Positions 20,284 through 29,180 of a stretch of DNA of 64,000 nucleotides are shown piece by piece (the first letter of the stretch is position 1; each line of letters opens with the position of its first letter). The translations under genes and the position numbers were made by a program. The stretch spans positions 1,342,501 to 1,406,500 of the forward strand of contig NZ_CP022203.1 in the NCBI RefSeq assembly GCF_002305895.1, written 5' to 3'. The notes under the pieces were generated by a model, which was not told where the DNA came from, searched no databases, and worked only from the letters and a program-made list of their open reading frames with translations. Origin of the DNA: Corallococcus macrosporus DSM 14697 (GTDB lineage Bacteria; Myxococcota; Myxococcia; Myxococcales; Myxococcaceae).

Positions 20284-21060
20284 GTGGACGTGGACGTCAG
20301 TACGCTGCACCTCATCCTGCTGTGCCTCGCGGCGTTGATTGCCGGCATGGTGGATGCCATCGCGGGAGGCGGCGGGCTCATCTCACTCCCCGCGCTGCTG
20401 GCCGCGGGCCTTCCGCCCCACGTGGCGCTGGGCACCAACAAGGGCCAGTCCGTCTTCGGCTCCTTCGCCGCGCTGGTGCGCTTCTCCCGCGCGGGGCTGG
20501 TGGACGGGAAGCTGGCCAGCGTGACGTTCCCCTTCGGCCTGGGGGGCGCCTTCGCGGGCGCGGCGCTGGTGCTGCTGGTGAAGCCAGAGGTGCTCAAGCC
20601 GCTGGTGCTGGTGCTGCTCATCGCGGTGGCGGCGTTCCTCGCCTTCCGCAAGTCGCCGCGCCCTGGGGACACGCCGGAGCCCGGACCGCCCGCGCGCGCC
20701 CGGGCCATTGGCGCGCTCATCGCGCTGGCCATCGGCACCTATGACGGCTTCTTCGGGCCAGGGACGGGCACCTTCCTCATCGTGGCCTTCTCGTCCCTGC
20801 TGGGGCACGGCCTGGCGCGCGCGTCCGCGGACGCGAAGGTGGTGAACTTCGCCTCCAACCTCGCCTCCGTCGCGCTCTTCGCCCTCAAGGGCGTGGTGCT
20901 GTGGAAGGTGGCGCTGCCCATGGCCGGCGCCCAATTCACGGGCGCCTGGCTGGGCGCGCACCTGGCGGTGAAGGGCGGCGACCGGCTGGTGCGCAAGGTG
21001 GTGCTGGGCGTGGTGCTGGCCCTGGTGCTCAAGCTGGGGCACGACGTGGTGACGGGCTGA
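20284..21060 (+). CDS. TauE/SafE family membrane transporter
   Basis: 258 residues from GTG 20284, placed 7 bases after GAGGAGG; an earlier in-frame ATG at 20227 would overlap the divergent gene. The protein is almost all membrane helix. The family marks are GMVDAIAGGGGLISLPALL near the N-terminus and GTYDGFFGPGTGTFLI in the second half, the two inverted G-rich motifs of TauE/SafE permeases. These export sulfite, sulfoacetate or other organic anions, or import them; the substrate cannot be told. No sulfur metabolism gene is adjacent. Confidence 0.9.
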   Translation: MDVDVSTLHLILLCLAALIAGMVDAIAGGGGLISLPALLAAGLPPHVALGTNKGQSVFGSFAALVRFSRAGLVDGKLASVTFPFGLGGAFAGAALVLLVKPEVLKPLVLVLLIAVAAFLAFRKSPRPGDTPEPGPPARARAIGALIALAIGTYDGFFGPGTGTFLIVAFSSLLGHGLARASADAKVVNFASNLASVALFALKGVVLWKVALPMAGAQFTGAWLGAHLAVKGGDRLVRKVVLGVVLALVLKLGHDVVTG

Positions 21061-21079
21061 GGGCCACGTCCGCCGGCCG

Positions 21080-21595
21080 TCAGCCGATGTGCACCAGCAG
21101 CGCCTCGCCGCGCCTGGCCACCGAGGCCACGAACTTCTGGAGCTCCTCGAAGTAGGAGACCAGCTCCTCCAGCGGGTCGACCTCGGCCTCGGGCTCATCC
21201 CACGTCCCGGGGTAGATGTCCCGGGCCTGCATGGCGGGCGCGTCGAAGCGCGCGCGCAGCGTCTTCTCCGTCACCCGCTGGAGCGCGGCGGACAGGGCCT
21301 GCACGTCCGCGGGGGAGAAGACGCGCGCGGTGCCCTCGTCGGAGGGGATGTCGCCCACGTCCTCGCCGCCGCGCACCAGGAAGTCCAGCGGCGCGGCGCC
21401 CTCCCACGGCGTCCCCGTGAGCAGGTACTGGAGCCCGTGCCACGCCTCGCCGATGTCCAGCTCCACGAAGGCCGAGCCCTTCGGGTCACCGAAGTCCTCC
21501 TCGTCGTCGAGGAACGCCTCCAGCGCCTCGGGCGCTTGGAGCAGGGCGGCGCGCTGGGCCTCGGTGGCGCTGCGCAGGGTGCAGAGCATCTCCAT
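21080..21595 (-). CDS. DUF1877 (YfbM-like) protein
   Basis: 171 residues. Recognised from ELDIGEAWHGLQYLLTGT, the PLDFLVRGGEDVG segment, ARVFSPADVQALSAAL, the RFDAPAMQARDIYPGTW motif and a terminal LVSYFEELQKFV. DUF1877 proteins are soluble and of unknown role; some sit beside toxin or immunity genes. Here it is the last minus-strand gene downstream of the acyl-CoA carboxylase operon, with an 85-base gap. Confidence 0.85.
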   Translation of the reverse strand: MEMLCTLRSATEAQRAALLQAPEALEAFLDDEEDFGDPKGSAFVELDIGEAWHGLQYLLTGTPWEGAAPLDFLVRGGEDVGDIPSDEGTARVFSPADVQALSAALQRVTEKTLRARFDAPAMQARDIYPGTWDEPEAEVDPLEELVSYFEELQKFVASVARRGEALLVHIG

Positions 21596-21680
21596 TCGGT
21601 GTGACCTCGGCGGACCCGCGGGGGGCAGGGGAACGCGCGGCGGACCTTAGCAGCCCGCCGCGAGCCTGCGCAGTCCGTGG

Positions 21681-22190
21681 CTACTCCACCACCACCAGCC
21701 TGGCGTTGTTCTCCACGGCGGTGCCTTCCTTGGCGAACAGCTCCGTCACCTTGCCGGCCTTGGGGCTCTTGAGCTCGTTCTCCATCTTCATGGCCTCCAC
21801 CACCACCAGGCCCTGGCCCTCCTTCACCTCGTCGCCCACCTTCACCAGCACCTTCACCACCTTGCCGGGCATGGGCGCGGTGACGAGCTGCTTGCCCTCG
21901 ACGGAGAAGGCCGCGTTGGCCGCGCGCAGCCGCAGCCGGCGCTCATCCGCCACGTCGATGCGGTTCACCTGGCCACGCAGGAGCACGCCAATCTCGTCGC
22001 CGTTCTCCTCGAACTCGACGTTGTACGACTGGCCGTCCACCAGCATGGACAGCGTGCCGTGCTCCAGCGCCAGCGCGTCCACCTGGTACGTGGTGGCGCC
22101 CACGGTGATCTTGAACTGGTCGTTCCCCAGCGGCTCCAGGTCCACGGGGACGGCTTCCTTCTGGCCCTGCTGCTTCGTGAAGTAACGCAT
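21681..22190 (-). CDS. Biotin carboxyl carrier protein of an acyl-CoA carboxylase
   Basis: 169 residues. The C-terminal ~75 residues are a biotinyl domain with the biotin-accepting Lys135 in VVEAMKMENEL and the preceding VTAPMPGKVVKV. The N-terminal half (QFKITVGATTYQVDALAL) is a short beta-rich domain like that of propionyl-CoA carboxylase alpha subunits (BT-domain remnant). It carries carboxybiotin from the biotin carboxylase to the carboxyltransferase. It lies 24 bases after accC; GGAAGGA precedes the ATG. Confidence 0.93.
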   Translation of the reverse strand: MRYFTKQQGQKEAVPVDLEPLGNDQFKITVGATTYQVDALALEHGTLSMLVDGQSYNVEFEENGDEIGVLLRGQVNRIDVADERRLRLRAANAAFSVEGKQLVTAPMPGKVVKVLVKVGDEVKEGQGLVVVEAMKMENELKSPKAGKVTELFAKEGTAVENNARLVVVE

Positions 22191-22214
22191 GGAAGTCCTT
22201 CCGAGCTCTGGGGG

Positions 22215-23732
22215 TTAGCGGCGCGTGCGCAGCGCCAGCTTCCACGGGGAGACGCCGCCGTTGCCACCGCCCTGGCCCCCACCGGCGCCGGGCAGCGTCT
22301 TCGCGCGCTTCTGGTCCCGCTGGTACGCGTGCACCACGCCGGCCAGCAGCGCCATCTCGCTCAGCTTCGGGTCCTCCTTTCCCAGCAGCGTGTCGTGCTG
22401 GCGGGTGAGGAAGCTGGTGTCGTAGTCGCCCTCGATGAACTCGGGGTTCGCCAGGATGGCCTTCAGGTAGCGGATGTTGGTGGTGATGCCCTTCACCACG
22501 TACTCGGACAGCGCGCGCTGGGCGCGGGCAATCGCCTCGCGCCGCGTGGGGGCCCACACGGACAGCTTGGAGATCATCGGGTCGTAGACGTTGGGCACGG
22601 TGTACCCGGGGAACACGCCCGAGTCGTCGCGCACGTTCGGTCCGCCCGGCACGCGCAGGTACGTAATCTTGCCCGGGCTGGGCATGAAGTTGCGGCTCGG
22701 GTCCTCGGCGTAGACGCGGACCTCGATGGAGTGCCCGTTCGGCTGGGGCGCCTCGGTGAGGCCGAGCTTCTCGCCCTCGGCGGCGCGAATCTGCATGGCC
22801 ACCAGGTCCAGGCCCGTCACCCACTCCGTCACCGGGTGCTCCACCTGGAGGCGGGTGTTCATCTCCAGGAAGTAGAAGTTGCGGTGCACGTCCACCAGGA
22901 ACTCCACCGTCCCGGCGCCCACGTAGTTGACGGCCTTGGCCGCCTTCACCGCGACCTCGCCCATCTTCGCGCGCAGCTCCGGCGTGAGGATGGGGCTGGG
23001 CGTCTCCTCCACCACCTTCTGGTGACGGCGCTGCGCGGAGCACTCGCGCTCGTTCAGGTGGATGGTGTTGCCGTACTGGTCGGCGAAGACCTGGATCTCC
23101 ACGTGGTGTGGCTTCTCCAGGTACTTCTCGATGTAGACGGCGTCGTTGCCAAAGGCGTTGAGGGCCTCGCTCTTGGCGGAGCGCCACGAGGACTCGAAGT
23201 CCTCCATGCGCTCCACCTTGCGCATGCCCTTGCCGCCGCCGCCGCCCGCGGCCTTGAGCATGACGGGGAAGCCAATCTTCTCCACGTAGGCGCGCGCCTC
23301 CTCCACGGAGGGGATGGGCTCGGTGGTGCCGGGCACCACGGGCACGCCGGCCTTGATCATGTTCGCGCGGGCGCGCGTCTTCTCGCCCATGGAGTCCATG
23401 GCGGACGCGGGCGGACCGATGAAGGTCAGCCCGGCGGACTCGCAGGCGCGGACGAAGGAGGCGTTCTCGGAGAGGAAGCCGTAGCCGGGGTGGATGGCAT
23501 CCGCGCCAGCCTGCTTCGCGGCGTCGAGGATGCGCTGCTGCACCAGGTAGCTCTCACGCGAAGGCGGGGGCCCCACGAAGATGGCCTGGTCGGCCGTGCG
23601 CACATGCAGGGCGGAGCGGTCCGCCTCCGAGTACACCGCCACCGTGGCGATGCCGAGCTCCTTGCACGTGCGCATCACCCGGATGGCGATCTCGCCGCGA
23701 TTGGCGACGAGCACTTTGCGGATCTTGGGCAT
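22215..23732 (-). CDS. accC: Biotin carboxylase subunit
   Basis: 505 residues. KVLVANRGEIAIRVMRTCKE at the N-terminus, then DAIHPGYGFLSENASF, the ATP-grasp glycine loop KAAGGGGGKGMR, the catalytic region ECSAQRRHQKVVEETPSP and EMNTRLQVEHPVTE. It carboxylates biotin on the carrier protein using ATP and bicarbonate. The C-terminus ends in a Gly-rich linker (GAGGGQGGGNGG) rather than a fused biotin domain, which is encoded separately just downstream. Such two-subunit forms serve acetyl-/propionyl-CoA carboxylases. Confidence 0.95.
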   Translation of the reverse strand: MPKIRKVLVANRGEIAIRVMRTCKELGIATVAVYSEADRSALHVRTADQAIFVGPPPSRESYLVQQRILDAAKQAGADAIHPGYGFLSENASFVRACESAGLTFIGPPASAMDSMGEKTRARANMIKAGVPVVPGTTEPIPSVEEARAYVEKIGFPVMLKAAGGGGGKGMRKVERMEDFESSWRSAKSEALNAFGNDAVYIEKYLEKPHHVEIQVFADQYGNTIHLNERECSAQRRHQKVVEETPSPILTPELRAKMGEVAVKAAKAVNYVGAGTVEFLVDVHRNFYFLEMNTRLQVEHPVTEWVTGLDLVAMQIRAAEGEKLGLTEAPQPNGHSIEVRVYAEDPSRNFMPSPGKITYLRVPGGPNVRDDSGVFPGYTVPNVYDPMISKLSVWAPTRREAIARAQRALSEYVVKGITTNIRYLKAILANPEFIEGDYDTSFLTRQHDTLLGKEDPKLSEMALLAGVVHAYQRDQKRAKTLPGAGGGQGGGNGGVSPWKLALRTRR

Positions 23733-23770
23733 GGGGCCCGTCTAGCACGGGGCGCCCCGGTTTTCCGCCT

Positions 23771-24433
23771 CTACTTCCGCGCGTTCAGGTACTGCTCCAT
23801 GTAGGCGCGGGCCTGCGACAGCTTGGCCTCCACGAAGCGGTCGTCCTCGTCCGGCTCCGGAGGCGCGGGAGGACCCGACCGGCCAGGTTCGTTGCCGAAG
23901 TCGACAGCGGCAGCCAACAGGTTGCGTGCCGCGTTGCCGCCGCCGAAGAGGCGGGCCAGCATGCCCGTCTCCACGTCCAGCCAGCGCGCGGCCTGCCGGA
24001 TGACGTCCAGAACCTCACCTTCCACGGCCTTGGACGGACGGCCCGGGCCGCTGATGCAGGAGCGCGCGTAGCTGTGCTCGCGGTCCACGAAGAGGCCCAG
24101 CGCCCGGTCGCGGAAGTCCTGGGCCACGGCCTGGCTCATGGCGTCGAGCTGCTCCTCCAGGAAGGGCTGCTCGGACTTGCGGGCCTTGCGGCCGGGGGCG
24201 GGCGGGAGCTCCAGCTCGACGGCGTGCCAGCCCGCATCGGCCAGCCCCTCTGGCGGAGGCTCCACCCACTTCACCTCGGGCGTGGCCAGGTCCACCGCTT
24301 CGCAGACGCGCTTGAGCGTCTGGCGCAGGGCGGTGAGGTTTCCTTCGACGTCGGAGAGAAAGAGGATGAGGCGGCGGTGGGACAAAATGAGGTTCCTTTC
24401 CTTGGCCCCTGTAAGCCCGTTCGTCACCCCCAA
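23771..24433 (-). CDS. Conserved protein of unknown function in acyl-CoA carboxylase operon
   Basis: Up to 220 residues. Start is uncertain: TTG 24433 (GGGGG upstream) or TTG 24385 (AAGGAAAGGAA upstream), the latter giving SHRRLILFLSDVEGN. The sequence is soluble, with an alpha/beta-looking N-terminal part (LILFLSDVEGNLTALRQTL), a basic/acidic helix (EEQLDAMSQAVAQDFRDRA) and a C-terminal acidic stretch ending in QARAYMEQYLNARK. No catalytic motif was recognised. It sits between pccB (71-base gap) and accC (38 bases) on the same strand, so a role linked to the carboxylase complex is plausible. Confidence 0.7.
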   Translation of the reverse strand: MGVTNGLTGAKERNLILSHRRLILFLSDVEGNLTALRQTLKRVCEAVDLATPEVKWVEPPPEGLADAGWHAVELELPPAPGRKARKSEQPFLEEQLDAMSQAVAQDFRDRALGLFVDREHSYARSCISGPGRPSKAVEGEVLDVIRQAARWLDVETGMLARLFGGGNAARNLLAAAVDFGNEPGRSGPPAPPEPDEDDRFVEAKLSQARAYMEQYLNARK

Positions 24434-24504
24434 ATTTCCCCCTTCGCGGGCGCCTGCCTGCCCTGCTGGCGACGGAGGGCAGACAGGCGGGGCCTGGAAG
24501 AAAC

Positions 24505-26067
<1,563 letters not shown>

Positions 26068-26076
26068 GGGGCGCGT

Positions 26077-26802
26077 CTAGCATGATTGGGGCGCTGACGC
26101 GCTGCCTGGATTCCTGGTTGCCATGGCCGGATGCATGGGGTCGTCAAGCACTGCATCCACCGCCGCCAGGTCCAGGCCGTAGCGCTGACGGACCTCCGTC
26201 AGGGGCGACTCCCACATCTGGCGCCAGGGTGCACCAAAGAGGAGGCGGGCCCGTTGTCCCAGCAGCCAGCCCCGGACGATGGCGCGCATGCGCTCCTCGC
26301 GCTGGGAGAACGCGTAGAGGAGGGTGTTCGTCAGGCCGCCGGCGAGGACGCCCAGGGCGAAGGGGCTGCCTACCTGGGCCAGGCTGAAGGCCTGGAGGCC
26401 CAGCTCTCCGGCCACGCTCGTCGGGAAGCCCGTGAGGACGTGCCAGACGTCGTGGGATTCGAGCAGGTGCGCGCGCACGTACTCCTCGTCGGTGTGGGCC
26501 TCCAGGTAGGGCAGGGCGTGAGGGTCCACCCGGTTCGCCTCCAGGTGGTCGGCGAAGGCACGCCCCAGGGTGTGCTCGGGCAGGGCGCGCAGCGCGGCCA
26601 GGTCGAGCAGGCCCACGCGCGGGCGCTCGATGAAGGCCTGGGCCGCGGAGGCGTGGCGCATCAGCCGCTCTACCAGCCGGCGCATCGCCATGGGGGGCGC
26701 GAGCACCGGGGCCAGACCCAGGACGTCCTGGAGTTCCTCCGGGTCTCGGATGGCCCGCGCCATCCGCCATGCCGTCCACGCATACGCGACCAGGTTCCAC
26801 AT
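26077..26802 (-). CDS. Coq4-family protein
   Basis: 241 residues from the ATG at 26802 (TTGGAGG upstream); the frame is open to 26904. The metal motif of Coq4 is present: H117-D118-x-x-H121 and E133 in HDVWHVLTGFPTSVAGELG. It also has TLGRAFADHLEANRVDPHAL and the C-terminal LLGQRARLLFGAPWRQMWE. Coq4 supports ubiquinone biosynthesis in eukaryotes and alphaproteobacteria (recently tied to C1 decarboxylation-hydroxylation). It lies 9 bases upstream of pccB, suggesting one operon. Most myxobacteria make menaquinone, so its substrate here may differ. Confidence 0.85.
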   Translation of the reverse strand: MWNLVAYAWTAWRMARAIRDPEELQDVLGLAPVLAPPMAMRRLVERLMRHASAAQAFIERPRVGLLDLAALRALPEHTLGRAFADHLEANRVDPHALPYLEAHTDEEYVRAHLLESHDVWHVLTGFPTSVAGELGLQAFSLAQVGSPFALGVLAGGLTNTLLYAFSQREERMRAIVRGWLLGQRARLLFGAPWRQMWESPLTEVRQRYGLDLAAVDAVLDDPMHPAMATRNPGSASAPQSC

Positions 26803-27014
26803 GGTGCCTCCAAGGCGGGGGGACGCTGGGGCCGACGTGCCCAGCGTAGGCGGGAGGCGCATGCCCTGGAGGAAGCGGCCGCGGCCGTGCTCGCGGGCGG
26901 ACATCCCGAAGGCCGTGGAGCCGACACTCGGGGGGCGGACAGCCGGCCGGGCCGCTGGCGGGTCCGTGCGCGCCGCGTGGAGGGGACGGAGGTTGAAGCC
27001 ACAGGAGGGCCGCC

Positions 27015-28172
27015 ATGCGTGCCGCGCGAGGTTCCTTTCAGATCGGCTCGTTCCGCGGCATTCCCGTCCGCGTCCACTTCTCGTTGGTGCTGGTCCTTCC
27101 GCTGCTGGCGTTCCTGTTCGGCGGCGCGTTCCGCCGCGCGGCGGAGGTGGCGGAGGTGGCTCCAGAGCGCTTGAGCGGCTCGCCCGCGCTGTGGGGCCTG
27201 GCGGTGGCGGTGGGCCTGTTCGCGTCCGTGTTCGTCCACGAGCTGGCGCACACGGTCTACGCGCTGCGCCGTGGCGGGACGGTGCGCTCGATTACGTTGA
27301 TGATGGTGGGCGGTGTGTCGGAGCTGACAGAGGCGCCGCCGCGTCCCCGGGACGAAGCGTTGATGGCGGCGGTGGGGCCGTTGACGAGCATCCTGCTGGC
27401 CGTGTTGCTGGGCGGCGCGACGTGGCTGCTCCCGAGGGAGGGCTCGTTCAACGTCCAGTTCGCGCTCTTCTACATGGCCAGCCTGAACCTGTTCCTGGGC
27501 GTGTTCAACCTGCTGCCCGCGTTCCCCATGGATGGCGGGCGCATCGTCCGCGCGTCGCTGGCGGGGCGGCTGGGCCTGGTGCGCGCCACGCAGGTGGCGT
27601 CGTGGCTGGGGCGTGGGTTCGCGGTGCTGTTCGGCGTAGGGGCGGTGCTGTCGCTCAATCCGTTCCTGGCCGTCATCGCGTTCTTCATCTTCATGGGCGC
27701 GCAGGGGGAGGCGCAGCAGGTGCGGATGAAGGCGACGCTGGAGCGCGTGCCCGTGGCCGACCTGATGACGCCGCGCCGCGTGGGCGTGGAGGCGGGGGCG
27801 TCTTTGGAACAGGCGCTGTGGGACTTGCGGCGGGAGCGGCTGTTGCTGCTGCCGGTGACGGAGGACGGGCGGCCGGTGGGGCAGGTGGCGCTGGAGACGG
27901 TGCGGGCCGTGCCGGATGCGGAGCGGATGACGCGGACGGCGCGCGAGGTGATGGTGCCCGCCGTGGCGGTGCGGCTGGATGAGGATGGCTGGACGGCGCT
28001 GCGGCGCATGGCCGAGGAGGAGATGCCCCAGCTCGTCGTGGTGGAGGCGGATGGGGCGCTGGCCGGCACGCTGGACGTGAATGACGTGCAGCGCGGCATG
28101 TCGCTGTACCAGGCGCGCGAGGAGCGGGCAGGACAGCAGGAGCGACGGTGGCGGCAGGAGCGGCCGGCGTGA
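27015..28172 (+). CDS. Site-2 protease (M50) with CBS domains
   Basis: 385 residues. Membrane zinc protease: HELAH at 75-79 within a helix, and the second motif LLPAFPMDGGRI (metal-binding Asp), with about six helices up to residue ~235. The C-terminal ~140 residues have two CBS-like halves (VADLMTPRRVGVEAGASLEQ and AREVMVPAVAVRLDEDG), which commonly sense adenosine nucleotides. The combination is like the SpoIVFB/Rip-type regulators of intramembrane cleavage. AGGAGGG precedes the ATG. It is divergent from Coq4 (212-base gap). Substrate unknown. Confidence 0.92.
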   Translation: MRAARGSFQIGSFRGIPVRVHFSLVLVLPLLAFLFGGAFRRAAEVAEVAPERLSGSPALWGLAVAVGLFASVFVHELAHTVYALRRGGTVRSITLMMVGGVSELTEAPPRPRDEALMAAVGPLTSILLAVLLGGATWLLPREGSFNVQFALFYMASLNLFLGVFNLLPAFPMDGGRIVRASLAGRLGLVRATQVASWLGRGFAVLFGVGAVLSLNPFLAVIAFFIFMGAQGEAQQVRMKATLERVPVADLMTPRRVGVEAGASLEQALWDLRRERLLLLPVTEDGRPVGQVALETVRAVPDAERMTRTAREVMVPAVAVRLDEDGWTALRRMAEEEMPQLVVVEADGALAGTLDVNDVQRGMSLYQAREERAGQQERRWRQERPA

Positions 28173-28332
28173 CGGATTCAGTCCGTGGGCCCCGGTGCTG
28201 TCACCCCGAATCGCCGCGCGAGGCACTGACCACCCGGTATGGTGAGTCTCTGCTTGTGCTCCCTACCTGATGCGTTGCATACGGGACGGGTGGGTGACGT
28301 CCGTGCGCTGCGCGGAGGCGGAGGAGGGTTGT

Positions 28333-28367
28333 CCATGAATGAAGCGGGTGTAAGCTGTTATTCATGG
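28333..28367. promoter_or_regulatory. Inverted repeat spanning a start codon
   Basis: CCATGAAT (28333-28340) and ATTCATGG (28360-28367) are perfect 8-base complements separated by 19 bases; inner AGC/GCT extend it. The right arm contains the ATG (28364) of the lipoprotein gene. In RNA this would hide the start codon; in DNA it could be an operator. Confidence 0.5.
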
Positions 28368-28792
28368 AAAACGAGCCATCCTTGCGTGGCTGTTCGGCGT
28401 GGGGCCCACTGGCCGCCGTTGTTCTCTCGGCGCTGGGGTGTGGCGGGAGCGCTCATTCCACCGCGGCTCGTCAGCCCGTGTACCTGGCCCAGGCGCAATG
28501 CGGCCCCATGGATTCAACGGTGAGCTGCTGCGTGAAGACGCACCCGGCCACGCCAGAGCGGTGTGGGCTGACGGCCTCGGAGGCGAGCAGGTTCCTGCTG
28601 CCGATGAAGGCCGTGGAGTCCGCGTCCGACGCCACTGAAGAGGCCGTCCCGGAGTGGAAGCAGGTGTGCATCGACATCTACGCCCAGTGCAAGGAGCAGG
28701 ACTGGACGGGCTCTTGTTACGACTGCTTCCGGTACTGCGAAGGGCAACAGGAGTGGCCCGTGGACAAGTGCCGCCGCAGGAAGGGCGAGTAG
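28364..28792 (+). CDS. Lipoprotein with Cys-rich C-terminal domain, toxin-family-like
   Basis: 142 residues. A hydrophobic signal ends in a lipobox (VVLSALGC, Cys at 26), so it should be lipidated at the envelope. The remainder has an ERCGLTASEASRF segment and a cysteine-rich end (QVCIDIYAQCKEQDWTGSCY, then CFRYCEGQQEW). I associate this pattern with a widespread group of myxobacterial secreted/polymorphic-toxin lipoproteins, but this copy lacks any recognisable effector domain and may be a fragment or a carrier. It is 4 bases upstream of a DUSAM-domain gene. GC is lower than in neighbours. Confidence 0.6.
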   Translation: MENEPSLRGCSAWGPLAAVVLSALGCGGSAHSTAARQPVYLAQAQCGPMDSTVSCCVKTHPATPERCGLTASEASRFLLPMKAVESASDATEEAVPEWKQVCIDIYAQCKEQDWTGSCYDCFRYCEGQQEWPVDKCRRRKGE

Positions 28793-28796
28793 GGTC

Positions 28797-29165
28797 ATGG
28801 CCGAGTCGATTGATTGGGACCCGGTGCGTGAGCTGGCGCGGCAGGTGGAGGCGGGCGAGCCGCTGGCGCTGACATCCGAGGTGCGTGACCTGCTCCTCCG
28901 CTCGGCGCGGGAGGTGGGCATTCCTGAAGAGGAGGCCCATGCCTCCGTCTCGGGTGTGGCCACGGCGACCGCGCTGCTTCTGGAGGCGCGGCGTCGCATC
29001 CGCGATGGTTCTCAACGGCTCATGCGCGCGTTGTCGGGAGCCCGCCGGCTTCGCGATATGGGCGACGTCGCGGGGGCGCGCGCGCTGCTAGAAGAGGTGC
29101 TCGCGGTGGAGCAGGTGCCCCTCTATCGGGAGCAGGCTGAGTTCGCGTTGGAAGACCTGGAGTGA
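28797..29165 (+). CDS. DUSAM (DUF2379) domain protein
   Basis: 122 residues covering one whole DUSAM domain: DWDPVRELARQVEAGEPLAL, VRDLLLRSAREVGI, TATALLLEARRRI, the MGDVAGARALLEEVLAVEQV segment and PLYREQAEFALEDLE. The family occurs as paralogues only in myxobacteria; it is all helical, without signal peptide, and has no known function. Translational closeness to the lipoprotein (4-base gap) suggests the two products work together, possibly as effector and immunity, which is inference. Confidence 0.85.
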   Translation: MAESIDWDPVRELARQVEAGEPLALTSEVRDLLLRSAREVGIPEEEAHASVSGVATATALLLEARRRIRDGSQRLMRALSGARRLRDMGDVAGARALLEEVLAVEQVPLYREQAEFALEDLE

Positions 29166-29180
29166 GCTCCGACGACGCGG

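Noticed and set aside
28239-28523. Frame of 94 codons overlapping the lipoprotein start
   Set aside because: Different frame from the lipobox protein, no ribosome site, no motif.
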